Of a stretch of DNA of 64,000 nt, positions 44,323 through 52,521 are shown piece by piece; position 1 is the first letter of the stretch; each line of letters opens with the position of its first letter. The notes below the pieces were generated by a model that searched no databases, was not told where the DNA came from, and worked only from the letters and a program-made list of their open reading frames with translations. Origin of the DNA: Streptomyces sp. STR69 (GTDB lineage Bacteria; Actinomycetota; Actinomycetes; Streptomycetales; Streptomycetaceae); contig NZ_JALJRY010000014.1 in assembly GCF_024519455.1 (NCBI RefSeq), forward strand, positions 62,001 through 126,000. Reading direction: 5' to 3'. The position numbers were made by a program, and so were the translations under genes.

Positions 44323-45744
44323 ATGCTTGGATCCAGAAGATCCCGCCGCAGACTCACCACCGCCCTCGCCGGCCTGGGACTTTTCGTCACGGGGGCGGCC
44401 CTCCAGGTCACCACCACGGCCACGCCCGCGCAGGCGGCCACCACACACCGCATCCTGTTCGACGACGGCCACGCCGAGGAGGCGGGCAACGCGGACTGGA
44501 TCATCTCCACCAGCAAGCCCGACCCGCTGGCCCAGGACTCCTCGCCGTCCGCCGAGACCGACTGGACCGGAGCGCTCTCCTCGTGGGGCGTCGCCCTGCA
44601 GAAGACCGGCAGCTACAGCCTGAAGACCGCCACGAGCGCGCTCACCTACGGCGGTTCCTCGACGACCGACCTGTCGAACTTCGACACCCTGGTCCTGCCG
44701 GAGCCCAACACGCTGTTCACGACGGCCGAGAAGACCGCGATCATGACGTTCGTCCAGAACGGCGGCGGCCTCTTCATGATCTCCGACCACACCGGCGCCG
44801 ACCGCAACAGCGACGGTGAGGACGCGGTCGAGATCCTCAACGACCTGATGACCAACAACAGCGTCGACTCGACCGACCCGTTCGGCTTCTCCATCGACAC
44901 CCTCGACATCAGCTCCGGCTACCCCGCCGCGATCAGCGACAGCAGCAACGCGGTCCTCAACGGCGCCTTCGGCACGGTCACCAAGAGCCTGATCGCCGAC
45001 GGCACGACGGCCACGCTGAAGCCCGCCGACAACGCGAACGTCAAGGGCCTGGTGTACCGCAGCGGTTACTCGGGCAACACCGGCGCGTTCTTCGCCACCA
45101 GCACCTTCGGCAGCGGTCGCGTCGCCTTCTGGGGCGACAGCTCACCGATCGACGACGGCACCGGCCAGTCCGGCAACACGCTCTACGACGGCTGGAACGA
45201 CACCGGCGCCACCAACGCCGCCCTCGCCCTCAACGCCACCGCGTGGCTGGCCGGCGACGGCAGCACCGGCGGAGGCGGAGGCGGGGGCACCTGCACCGCC
45301 GCCCAGCTGCTCGGCAACCCGGGCTTCGAGTCCGGCAACACCACCTGGACCGCCAGCAGCGGCGTCATCACCAGCTCCACCAGCGAGGCCGCCCGCACCG
45401 GCTCCTACAAGGCCTGGCTCGACGGTTACGGAACGGCCCACACCGACACGCTGTCCCAGTCGGTGACCATCCCGTCCGGCTGCTCCGCCACCCTCAGCTT
45501 CTATCTGCACGTCGACACCGCGGAGACCACCACCAGCACGGCGTACGACAAGCTGACGGTCACCGCCGGATCGACCACCCTGGCCACGTACTCCAACCTG
45601 AACGCGGCCTCCGGATACGTCCTGAAGTCCTTCGACGTCTCCTCCCTGGCCGGCACCACCGCCACCATCAAGTTCAGCGGCGTCGAAGGGTCCACCCTCC
45701 AGACGTCCTTCGTCATCGACGACACCGCGCTCAACGTCAGCTGA
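44323..45744 (+). CDS. Secreted protein: amidotransferase-like domain plus carbohydrate-binding module
   Basis: A 473-residue exported protein. The signal peptide is residues 1-39 (RLTTALAGLGLFVTGAALQV, then PAQA). Residues about 42-305 form an alpha/beta domain resembling class I glutamine-amidotransferase/GldG-like folds (HRILFDDGHAEEAGNADWI, GGGLFMISDHTGAD, RVAFWGDSSPIDDGTGQ); no catalytic Cys is present. A Gly-rich linker (near 320) leads to a beta-sandwich (about 327-473; LLGNPGFESGNTTWTASSG) like CBM4/9-type modules. The role is unknown; binding or processing of an extracellular polysaccharide is plausible. The ATG at 44323 follows GGAGG by 8 bases. A strong bidirectional terminator separates it from the convergent glucosaminidase gene. 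Confidence 0.82.
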   Translation: MLGSRRSRRRLTTALAGLGLFVTGAALQVTTTATPAQAATTHRILFDDGHAEEAGNADWIISTSKPDPLAQDSSPSAETDWTGALSSWGVALQKTGSYSLKTATSALTYGGSSTTDLSNFDTLVLPEPNTLFTTAEKTAIMTFVQNGGGLFMISDHTGADRNSDGEDAVEILNDLMTNNSVDSTDPFGFSIDTLDISSGYPAAISDSSNAVLNGAFGTVTKSLIADGTTATLKPADNANVKGLVYRSGYSGNTGAFFATSTFGSGRVAFWGDSSPIDDGTGQSGNTLYDGWNDTGATNAALALNATAWLAGDGSTGGGGGGGTCTAAQLLGNPGFESGNTTWTASSGVITSSTSEAARTGSYKAWLDGYGTAHTDTLSQSVTIPSGCSATLSFYLHVDTAETTTSTAYDKLTVTAGSTTLATYSNLNAASGYVLKSFDVSSLAGTTATIKFSGVEGSTLQTSFVIDDTALNVS

Positions 45745-45749
45745 AGACG

Positions 45750-45785
45750 ACCGGTGGGGCCCGGCGGCGGCCGGGCCCCACCGGT
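45750..45785. terminator. Perfect 16-bp bidirectional hairpin
   Basis: ACCGGTGGGGCCCGGC (45750-45765) and GCCGGGCCCCACCGGT (45770-45785) pair perfectly around a 4-base loop, between the convergent secreted-protein and glucosaminidase genes (stops at 45744 and 45796). Confidence 0.88.
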
Positions 45786-45795
45786 GTTCAGGCGT

Positions 45796-48516
45796 TCACG
45801 CCGCCGGGACCGTCCGCTCCGGCGTGTTCCAGCCGGAGACCCGCACCCGGGGCGCCGACCCGTGCAGCTCGGACGTCCGGTAGGTCACCGTCAGCGTCCT
45901 CGACTCCCCGGGCCACAGGCTCACTTCGTTGTCGGACCACTTCACCGGCAGCACCGGCCGGTCCGCCGAGTCCACGAGATGGACGTCGGTGAGAAGTGAA
46001 GGCGTCCTCCCCTTCCCAGAGTTGCGCACCGTGACCGTCGTGGTCGAGGTGCCGTCCGCGCCCGCCGCGGTCGACGCCGTCGCCGAAACCGGCACCTGCG
46101 CCATCGAGTTGAGCCCCTTGAGGTCCGCGTAGCTCGTCGTCGGCGTGTAGTACCAGTCGGTGTGCGCCCAGTCGAGCGTGTCGGGCCTGCCGGAGAGCCA
46201 GTACACGTTCCGGCTCACCTCCTTGCCGGACGCGTCGGTGAGCGTCAGCCGTACCAGGTACGTCGTCGACAGCCCGGTCACCGACGAGGGCAGGATGAGC
46301 GCCGTGCTGTGCGCACCGCTGCCGGAGACCGTCACCCCGGCCACCCGCCTGTCGTACTTCTGCGTGCCGTCGGTGCTGAACAGCGTCGCCCGCGCCGTGA
46401 GTTGGTCTGCGGACGTGCTCCGGTTGTTCACCACGACGACCGAGCGGTTGTCGTAGGAGTACTGGATGTGCAGCGGTTCGTTCGCCTTCTTCGCGCCGAA
46501 GTAGGCGCCGCCCTGGTCGAGGTAACGGTCCATCAACTGCCAGTGCAGAGAGGTCCATCCGCTGTTGAACATCCAGTAGACGACTCCGGTCGCCGGCTTC
46601 GTGGCGTCGGTGGCGTTGCGCTCGTAGGCCTCGAACTGGGCGCGGACGTTCTCGTACTGGGCGAGCTGGGCCTTGCGGACGTAGTCGGTGAGGCTCGTCG
46701 GCGGGCCGTAGCGGCCGGTGAGGGCGTTGTCGTAGAGCTTGAGGGTGTTGAAGACCGGGGACGGGGAGCGGTGGTACTGCTTGGCGCTCGGGTCCTTCCA
46801 GAGGGTGGCCAGTTCGGCCGGGGTCATCATGCGGCGCAGGGTGTCGAGGGTGGGGATGTCGGGGCCCGCGCTGGTCTCGGAGTTGAAGCCGGTGGCGCCG
46901 CCCTCGCGTTTGGCGTACCAGTAGTTCGGCGGGATCCAGTCGTACGGGCCGGTCATCTTCATGCCCGAACTGCCGCTGATCGGTGAGGAGTTGTCGGATG
47001 CGGCGGCGACCACCGGGGTTTTCCAGTCGGCGGCCTTCAGTGCGTCGAGATAGGTCTTCTCGATTTTCGCGTCGGGGGCGAAGTCGCTGCCGATGAGGAA
47101 GGAGATCACGCTCGGGTGGTCGCGCAGCCGGGCGGCCTCGGCGGCCATCGACGCCTTGGCGACCGGATAGTCGGCGGCGGTCCACTTCTCGCCGGTCTCG
47201 TCCCCGTTGACCTGGCCCTCCCACTTGTCGCAGCACTCCCAGCCGGGGAGGGTCAGGATGCCGTAGCGGTCGGCCAGGTCGAAGAACTCGTCCGGCTCGA
47301 TGTGCCCTTCCAGGCGGATGGTGTTCAGGCCCAGGTCGAGGGCGTACTTCAGGCGGTCCTCGACGTAGGTCCGGTCCCAGCGCAGGAACTCGTCCGGTGA
47401 CCAACCGCCGCCCTTGATCAGCAACTTGCGGCCGTTGATCCGGTACTGGCGGTCTCCGGCGGAGTTCAGCGGGGCCTGGACGTCGCGGATGCCGAAGGTC
47501 TGGTGCGCGGTGTCGGAGGGGGCGCCGTTCACGGAGGCGGTGAGGTCGAGGCCGTAGAGCGGCTGGCCGCCCATGCCCGCCGGCCACCACACGTTCGGGG
47601 AGTCCAGATGGACGGCGAAGGTGACGGTCTTCGTCGCGTGTGCGGCGAGGGAGACGGTCGTGGCGAAGGTTCGGTGGTCGATGCTGCCGCTGACCTGCGC
47701 CGTGACGGGCGCGTTCGTGTCGTTGCGTGCCTGCGCCTTGACCGTCAGGTCGGCGGTGGCGAGCGACGGCAGGGCCAGCTTGGTCACCACGTGTGCGTCG
47801 CGCAGGGCGACCGGGCCGCCGCGGCGGACGAGGACGTCACGGACGATGCCCATGTTCTGGTCGGGCGGCGGCTGGAGCCAGTCGATCCAGCCCATGGTGA
47901 GGTTCTTGTTCGGGTCGTTGGGCCGGATGCGGAAGGCGACCGTGTTCGTGCCGGAGCGGACGAGCGCGGTGACGTCCAACTCGTGTTGTGTGTAGGCGCC
48001 GTTGATGTCGGCGGCCTTGGCGATCTGCTTGCCGTTGACGTAGACGTCGGCCGCCGAGATCACCCCGCTGAAGTCGAGGTAGGTGCGCTTCGTGCGGTCG
48101 GCGACCGTGAAGTCGCTGCGGTACCACCACGGGACCTGGAAGTCGGCCTTCGGGATCTTCTGCAGGTTGGTCGAGTGGAAGGGGTCGGCGTACACGCCGT
48201 CGGCGATCAGGGCCGCGAGGACCGTCGAGCGCGCGCCGGCCGGGTACCAGCCGGTCGCCCGATAGCCGGGGGAGGAGACGGCCGCGGGGGAGTCGGTGAC
48301 CTTGGCCGACGACTGGATCGCGTAGCCGGACAGCGGGGTGGCGGCCCCGGCCGTCGGGCGCACGGCGGTCACCGGAGCCTGCGCGCGCCGCTGCGGGGAC
48401 GGATCCCGGGTTCCCGCCCAGGCGCTGGTGGTGAGGGTGCCCAGCAGACCGAGGGCGATCGCGGCCGTGGTGAGACGGCCTCTGAGGAGGGGGTGGACGG
48501 CGGGGCGGTGGAACAC
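45796..48516 (-). CDS. csxA: Exo-beta-D-glucosaminidase (GH2, CsxA type)
   Basis: A 906-residue secreted glycoside hydrolase family 2 enzyme. Signal peptide residues 1-35 (TTAAIALGLLGTLTTSAWAG). A sugar-binding domain (about 60-240; FQVPWWYRSDFTV, WIDWLQPPPDQNMGI), an Ig-like domain, and a TIM barrel with LGLNTIRLEGHIEPDEFFDL follow. The acid/base position is FLIGSDFAPD, Asp-478, instead of the usual Asn-Glu pair; the nucleophile is Glu-547 in FNSETSAG. The Ser-Asp replacement is the mark of the CsxA subgroup, which removes glucosamine from non-reducing ends of chitosan oligomers. The GTG at 48516 has GGAG 6 bases upstream. A palindrome overlaps the promoter, and a ROK repressor gene lies 102 bases upstream. 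Confidence 0.92.
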   Translation of the reverse strand: MFHRPAVHPLLRGRLTTAAIALGLLGTLTTSAWAGTRDPSPQRRAQAPVTAVRPTAGAATPLSGYAIQSSAKVTDSPAAVSSPGYRATGWYPAGARSTVLAALIADGVYADPFHSTNLQKIPKADFQVPWWYRSDFTVADRTKRTYLDFSGVISAADVYVNGKQIAKAADINGAYTQHELDVTALVRSGTNTVAFRIRPNDPNKNLTMGWIDWLQPPPDQNMGIVRDVLVRRGGPVALRDAHVVTKLALPSLATADLTVKAQARNDTNAPVTAQVSGSIDHRTFATTVSLAAHATKTVTFAVHLDSPNVWWPAGMGGQPLYGLDLTASVNGAPSDTAHQTFGIRDVQAPLNSAGDRQYRINGRKLLIKGGGWSPDEFLRWDRTYVEDRLKYALDLGLNTIRLEGHIEPDEFFDLADRYGILTLPGWECCDKWEGQVNGDETGEKWTAADYPVAKASMAAEAARLRDHPSVISFLIGSDFAPDAKIEKTYLDALKAADWKTPVVAAASDNSSPISGSSGMKMTGPYDWIPPNYWYAKREGGATGFNSETSAGPDIPTLDTLRRMMTPAELATLWKDPSAKQYHRSPSPVFNTLKLYDNALTGRYGPPTSLTDYVRKAQLAQYENVRAQFEAYERNATDATKPATGVVYWMFNSGWTSLHWQLMDRYLDQGGAYFGAKKANEPLHIQYSYDNRSVVVVNNRSTSADQLTARATLFSTDGTQKYDRRVAGVTVSGSGAHSTALILPSSVTGLSTTYLVRLTLTDASGKEVSRNVYWLSGRPDTLDWAHTDWYYTPTTSYADLKGLNSMAQVPVSATASTAAGADGTSTTTVTVRNSGKGRTPSLLTDVHLVDSADRPVLPVKWSDNEVSLWPGESRTLTVTYRTSELHGSAPRVRVSGWNTPERTVPAA

Positions 48517-48535
48517 GGGGGACTCCAGCCTCGTC

Positions 48536-48556
48536 AAGTTAGGAAACTTTACTAAC
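48536..48556 (-). promoter_or_regulatory. Operator over the glucosaminidase -10
   Basis: On the minus strand the core TTAGTAAAGTTTCCTAAC is an imperfect palindrome (arms AGTTAG and CTAACT) ending in TAACTT, a TANNNT -10 that would put the transcript start about 13 bases before the GTG. It matches the sequence at 49843-49863 at 15 of 21 positions in the same orientation to its gene. The likely ligand is the adjacent ROK protein. Confidence 0.65.
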
Positions 48557-48618
48557 TGCGACAGAAGGTAGGCCGGACGATGGGGTGTGTCAATCACCGT
48601 TGCCCGTGGGTGAGTTGT

Positions 48619-49821
48619 TCAGGACGCCGAATGGCGCTCGAAGACAAGGTCCCGTGCCGTGCCCAGGGCGGTGGCCACCGCGCCCAGCAGCACCGCGTCC
48701 TCACCCAGCGCGCTCGGCACGATCTTCGGCCGCAGCGGGGTGAGCGTGCGCAGGTTCTCCCGCACTGGACGGAGCAGCAGATCCACGCTGTGTCCGACCC
48801 CGCCGCCCAGGACGACCAGGTCGGGATCGAGCACGGCCGCGGCGGCGGCCACCGTGTGCGCGATCCGCTCGCCCTCCAGCTCAACCGCCTTGACCGCGGC
48901 GGCATTTCCCTGCCGGGCCGCGTCGAACACCGCCTTCGCGGTGAGCTGCTGTCCGCTCATGCCGAACATGCGGGCCGCCTCGACGACCGCCACCCCGGAC
49001 ACGGCGTCCTCCAGGGTCTCCGGCTTCTGCTGCCCCGGCCACGGCAGGAACCCGATCTCCCCGGCCCCGCCGTGCGCCCCCGTGAACAGCCGCCCCTCGC
49101 TGACCACGCCCATGCCGAGACCGGTGCCGATCATGATGTACGCGAACAGCCGACTGCCCGCACCGACGCCGTACGTGTACTCGCCCAGTGCCGCGAGATT
49201 GGCGTCGTTGTGCACCTCCAGCGGGACGCCCAGGTCCTCCCGCATCCGGTCGAACAGCCCGGCCCGGCCCCACCCCGGCAGATGCATCGCGTACCGCACC
49301 CGCCGCCGCTGCTCGTCGTACACACCCGGCGTGCCCACCACGGCGTGCACCACCGCGGCCGGTGCGACCTCGGAGTTCGCGACGACCTGGTGCGCGGTGG
49401 CGACCACCAGCTCGGCCATGGCGCCCGAGCTGCGGGCCCGGTTGCGGACGTCCGCGCGGGCCACCACCTCGCCGTCCAGATTGGCCACCGCGACCCGCAG
49501 CCAGCTGCGCCCGACGTCGATCCCGAGCGCGTACCCGGCGGCCGGATCGGGGGCGTAGAGCACGGCGGTCCGGCCGCGCTCGGGTGCCCGGGTGCCGACC
49601 TCGTGGACCAGTCCCGCTTCCGCCAGGGCCGCGAGCGCGCTGGAGACCGTCGGCTTCGACAGGCCGGTCTCGCGGGCGAGTTGGGCACGCGAGGCGGCAC
49701 CGCCGGTACGCAGCCGGTCGAGCAGCAGCCGCTCGTTCACGCTCCGCAGCCGCTGCCGGCTCCAGGGCTGTTCCTGCTGCTCTACGGCGTCGCTGGCGGG
49801 CATCGCACCATTCTCACTCAT
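48619..49821 (-). CDS. ROK-family transcriptional repressor
   Basis: A 400-residue ROK repressor. The N-terminal winged HTH is at about 20-80 (SVNERLLLDRLRTGGAASRA, ETGLSKPTVSSALAAL). The sugar-kinase-like effector domain (about 95-395) begins ALGIDVGRSWLRVAVAN, has HNDANLAALGEY, and the ROK glycine-rich GTGLGMGVV; the zinc-site cysteines of classical ROK kinases are absent (HGGAGEIGFLPWPG). It probably responds to glucosamine or chito-oligosaccharide derivatives, as the S. lividans chitosanase repressor CsnR does. The ATG at 49821 follows AGAGGG by 8 bases. It lies 102 bases before the exo-glucosaminidase gene and is divergent from the permease. Confidence 0.92.
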   Translation of the reverse strand: MSENGAMPASDAVEQQEQPWSRQRLRSVNERLLLDRLRTGGAASRAQLARETGLSKPTVSSALAALAEAGLVHEVGTRAPERGRTAVLYAPDPAAGYALGIDVGRSWLRVAVANLDGEVVARADVRNRARSSGAMAELVVATAHQVVANSEVAPAAVVHAVVGTPGVYDEQRRRVRYAMHLPGWGRAGLFDRMREDLGVPLEVHNDANLAALGEYTYGVGAGSRLFAYIMIGTGLGMGVVSEGRLFTGAHGGAGEIGFLPWPGQQKPETLEDAVSGVAVVEAARMFGMSGQQLTAKAVFDAARQGNAAAVKAVELEGERIAHTVAAAAAVLDPDLVVLGGGVGHSVDLLLRPVRENLRTLTPLRPKIVPSALGEDAVLLGAVATALGTARDLVFERHSAS

Positions 49822-49834
49822 CGGGGACACCCTC

Positions 49835-49863
49835 TTGACGAGTCTAGTAAGGCTCCTTAACTT
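49835..49863 (+). promoter_or_regulatory. Permease promoter overlapped by ROK-type operator
   Basis: TTGACG (-35, 49835-49840), a 17-base spacer and TAACTT (-10, 49858-49863) make a good plus-strand promoter for the permease. The operator-like core CTAGTAAGGCTCCTTAAC (within 49843-49863) covers the spacer and -10, matching the glucosaminidase site. The same region contains the 5' side of the ROK gene, so autoregulation is likely. Confidence 0.65.
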
Positions 49864-49944
49864 TATCGCCCAGTCAGCCACCGGATACCGGCCCGCACGC
49901 CGCACCCCGCTTCCCCCGAGTCACGCACCCCCTCAGGAGCCCCC

Positions 49945-51393
49945 ATGTCCGGTAGTCCGCCCCCAGAAGGCGGCTTCGTCCGTCGCGTCGGCCTCTTCCA
50001 GGCCACCGCCATCAACATGAGCCAGATGTGCGGCATCGGGCCGTTCGTCACGATCCCGCTGATGGTCGCCGCGTTCGGCGGCCCGCAGGCGGTCATCGGC
50101 TTCGTCGCGGGCGCGATTCTCGCCCTCGCCGACGGGCTCGTCTGGGCCGAGATGGGCGCCGCGATGCCCGGCTCCGGCGGCAGCTACGTCTATCTGCGCC
50201 AGGCCTTCCAGTACCGCACCGGCCGGCTGATGCCGTTCCTGTTCGTGTGGACGGCGATGCTCTTCATCCCGCTGATCATGTCCACCGGCGTGGTCGGCTT
50301 CGTGCAGTATCTCGGCTATCTGGCACCGGACTTGGGCAAGACGTCGGGCGACCTCATCGGCCTCGGAGTGATCGCTCTGGTGATCCTCCTCCTCTGGCGC
50401 GGCATCGAGAACATCGCCCGCATCACCGCCGTGATGTGGACCGTGATGATCGCCTCGGTGTTCCTGGTGATCCTGGCCGCCGCCACCCACTTCAGCGGTC
50501 ACCTCGCCTTCACCTACCCCGCGCACGCCTTCGACCTGGGCAGCGACCACTTCTGGCTCGGCTTCGCCGGCGGCCTCACCATCGGCATCTACGACTACCT
50601 CGGCTACAACACCACCGCCTACATGGGCGCCGAGATCAAGGACCCCGGCCGTACGCTGCCGCGCTCCATCCTGTTCTCGATCGTCGGCATCATGGTGATC
50701 TACCTGCTGCTCCAGATCGGAACCCTCGGTGTCATCGACTGGCACCGGATGACGAACGCGAACGACATCGCCTCCACCTCGGTGGCCTCGGCGGTCCTGG
50801 AGAAGACCTGGGGCAAGGGCGCCGCCGACACGGTCACCGTCCTGATTCTCATCACCGCCTTCGCCTCGGTCTTCACCGGCCTCCTCGGCGGCTCCCGGGT
50901 GCCCTACGACGCGGCCCGCGAACGCGTCTTCTTCCGCCCCTACGCCAAACTCCACCCCAAGCACCGCTTCCCGATGCTCGGCCTGGCCACCATGGGCGTC
51001 ATCACGGCGATCGGCTTCCTGATCGGCCGGCACACCGACCTCGCGACCCTGATCCAACTCCTCACCACGGTCATGGTCATCGTCCAGGCGCTGGCCCAGA
51101 TCATCGCCCTGACGGTCCTGCGCAAACGCCAGCCGACCCTGCGCCGCCCCTACCGCATGTGGCTCTACCCCGTGCCGAGCATCATCGCCTTCGTCGGCTG
51201 GTGCGTGATCTACGGCTACGCCGACAAGAACTCCCCGGGCCGCCACCCCATCGAATGGTCGCTGGCCTGGCTGGCCCTGGGATGCGTCGCGTTCGTGATC
51301 TGGGCCCGCTTCGAGAAGGTGTGGCCGTTCGGCCCGAAGGAGATCACGGAGGAGTACCTCACGGAGACGGTTCCTGAACCGGCCGGTACCTAG
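49945..51393 (+). CDS. APC-family permease next to glucosaminidase locus
   Basis: A 482-residue APC-superfamily transporter with about 12 helices. It begins RRVGLFQATAINMSQMCGIG with helix 1 and has GGLTIGIYDYLGYNTTAYMG in the helix 6 substrate region, then PGRTLPRSILFS. Families of this shape move amino acids or amines. The ATG at 49945 has AGGAG 5 bases upstream. It is divergent from the ROK repressor and carries the same operator as the exo-glucosaminidase gene, so it may import a product of chitosan breakdown (glucosamine or an amine derivative), which would be unusual for APC. The operator match makes co-regulation likely; the substrate is unproven. Confidence 0.87.
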   Translation: MSGSPPPEGGFVRRVGLFQATAINMSQMCGIGPFVTIPLMVAAFGGPQAVIGFVAGAILALADGLVWAEMGAAMPGSGGSYVYLRQAFQYRTGRLMPFLFVWTAMLFIPLIMSTGVVGFVQYLGYLAPDLGKTSGDLIGLGVIALVILLLWRGIENIARITAVMWTVMIASVFLVILAAATHFSGHLAFTYPAHAFDLGSDHFWLGFAGGLTIGIYDYLGYNTTAYMGAEIKDPGRTLPRSILFSIVGIMVIYLLLQIGTLGVIDWHRMTNANDIASTSVASAVLEKTWGKGAADTVTVLILITAFASVFTGLLGGSRVPYDAARERVFFRPYAKLHPKHRFPMLGLATMGVITAIGFLIGRHTDLATLIQLLTTVMVIVQALAQIIALTVLRKRQPTLRRPYRMWLYPVPSIIAFVGWCVIYGYADKNSPGRHPIEWSLAWLALGCVAFVIWARFEKVWPFGPKEITEEYLTETVPEPAGT

Positions 51394-51723
51394 CGGCTGT
51401 TGACCCGGCCCGTCGCGGCCGGCACCTCACCGCGATGTCCACGACGGAGCGCCCGTCGGTCACCACCCGCACGGTGTCCACGGGCGCTCACTCGTCCAAC
51501 AGGCATGATGCGCGCGCACTGTTGGCCAACTCGCGCTCCAACTCACCGCCGATCTCACGCGCGTTGAGCCTTGCCGGGGCCGTGGTGCGGGAGGCGGTGA
51601 ACGGCCACCCGTTCGATCCGCACGTCCGCGCCCATCGCGCGGCGCAGTGCCTCCGCGTGATCCATGCGGGCAGCGTCCCCAGCGATACTCGTGCGGTCGC
51701 ACGAATTCGGGGAGGTGGGTCGC
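51394..51723. other. Intergenic region with possible gene relic
   Basis: A 330-base stretch without an intact gene. On the minus strand, from 51665 down to about 51400, codon-like sequence appears in shifting frames (ATG followed by DHAEALRRAMGADVRIERVA, then NAREIGGELERELANSARA in another frame). This suggests a decayed small gene; I cannot name its family. The last bases hold the ribosome-binding site of the downstream kinase gene. Confidence 0.3.
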
Positions 51724-52452
51724 GTGGAGGAGTCGGCGCTCGGCGGAGGCGCGGTCAACGAGGTCGTGAGGGTGGGGGCGACCGTACGCCGTACACCCTC
51801 CGAACGGTCGCAGTACGTCACGGAGTTGCTCGCGCTGTTCGAGCGGCGGGGGTGGGCCGGGGCGCCGCACTTCCTCGGTACGGACGAGGAGGGGCGGGAG
51901 GTGTTCCGGTACATCGAGGGCTGGGCGGCCGTCGGCCCCGAGGAGCGGTCGGCCGCCCGCACCGACGACAGCCTCGTGCGTGTCGCGCGCCTCGTCCGTG
52001 CCTTCCACGATCTGACGCACGGCACACCGGAAGCCGGTGATCAGGACGTCGTGTGTCACAACGACCTGGCCCCCAAGAACACCGTCTACGACACGGCGTG
52101 GCGCCCGCTGGCCTTCGTCGACTGGGACCTCGCAGCCCCGGGCGAGCGGGTCCACGACGTCGCCCACGTCTGCTGGCAGTACCTGGACCTCGGGCCGGCC
52201 GTCACCGATGTGCGCGAGACCGCCCGCCGGATCGCGCTGATCTGCGAGGCGTACGGCCTCGACGACACCGGCCGGCTCGTCGACACCGTCCTGTGGTGGC
52301 AGGACCGCTGTCGGCGCGGCATCGATGCCGGTGCAGAGCGCGGTGAACGGGGCATGGCAGGACTGCTGGCGAGCGGTGTCGTGGAGGAGATCAGGGCCGC
52401 CCGCGACTGGGTGGCCGCACACCGGCGCGAGCTGGGCGCTTTCCTGGGCTGA
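51724..52452 (+). CDS. APH-fold phosphotransferase
   Basis: A 242-residue protein of the aminoglycoside phosphotransferase/homoserine kinase fold. The catalytic loop is VVCHNDLAPKNTVYD near residues 115-129 (HND-x4-N) and the metal ligand Asp is in LAFVDWDLAAPGERVHDVAH. The N-terminal lobe is short (VNEVVRVGATVRRTPSERSQ lacks a clear glycine loop), so it is smaller than standard APH enzymes (about 265-300). Such proteins phosphorylate small hydroxylated molecules; no resistance spectrum can be inferred. The GTG at 51724 has GGGGAGG with an 8-base spacer; GTG 51715 is the alternative. It stands alone between a relic and the ArsR-type gene. Confidence 0.85.
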   Translation: MEESALGGGAVNEVVRVGATVRRTPSERSQYVTELLALFERRGWAGAPHFLGTDEEGREVFRYIEGWAAVGPEERSAARTDDSLVRVARLVRAFHDLTHGTPEAGDQDVVCHNDLAPKNTVYDTAWRPLAFVDWDLAAPGERVHDVAHVCWQYLDLGPAVTDVRETARRIALICEAYGLDDTGRLVDTVLWWQDRCRRGIDAGAERGERGMAGLLASGVVEEIRAARDWVAAHRRELGAFLG

Positions 52453-52486
52453 GACGAGCACATCCCCAGCCGTCGGAACGCCCACC

Positions 52487-52516
52487 TTGACATGCAGGTA
52501 ATTGACTGCATAACTT
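52487..52516 (+). promoter_or_regulatory. Promoter with ArsR operator filling the spacer
   Basis: TTGACA (52487-52492) and TAACTT (52511-52516) are separated by exactly 18 bases, and that spacer is the palindrome TGCAGGTAATTGACTGCA (arms TGCAG/CTGCA, centre AATT). Transcription would start near 52522, the GTG start codon. Binding there would block RNA polymerase, as in ArsR-family autoregulation. Confidence 0.7.
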
Positions 52517-52521
52517 TGAGT

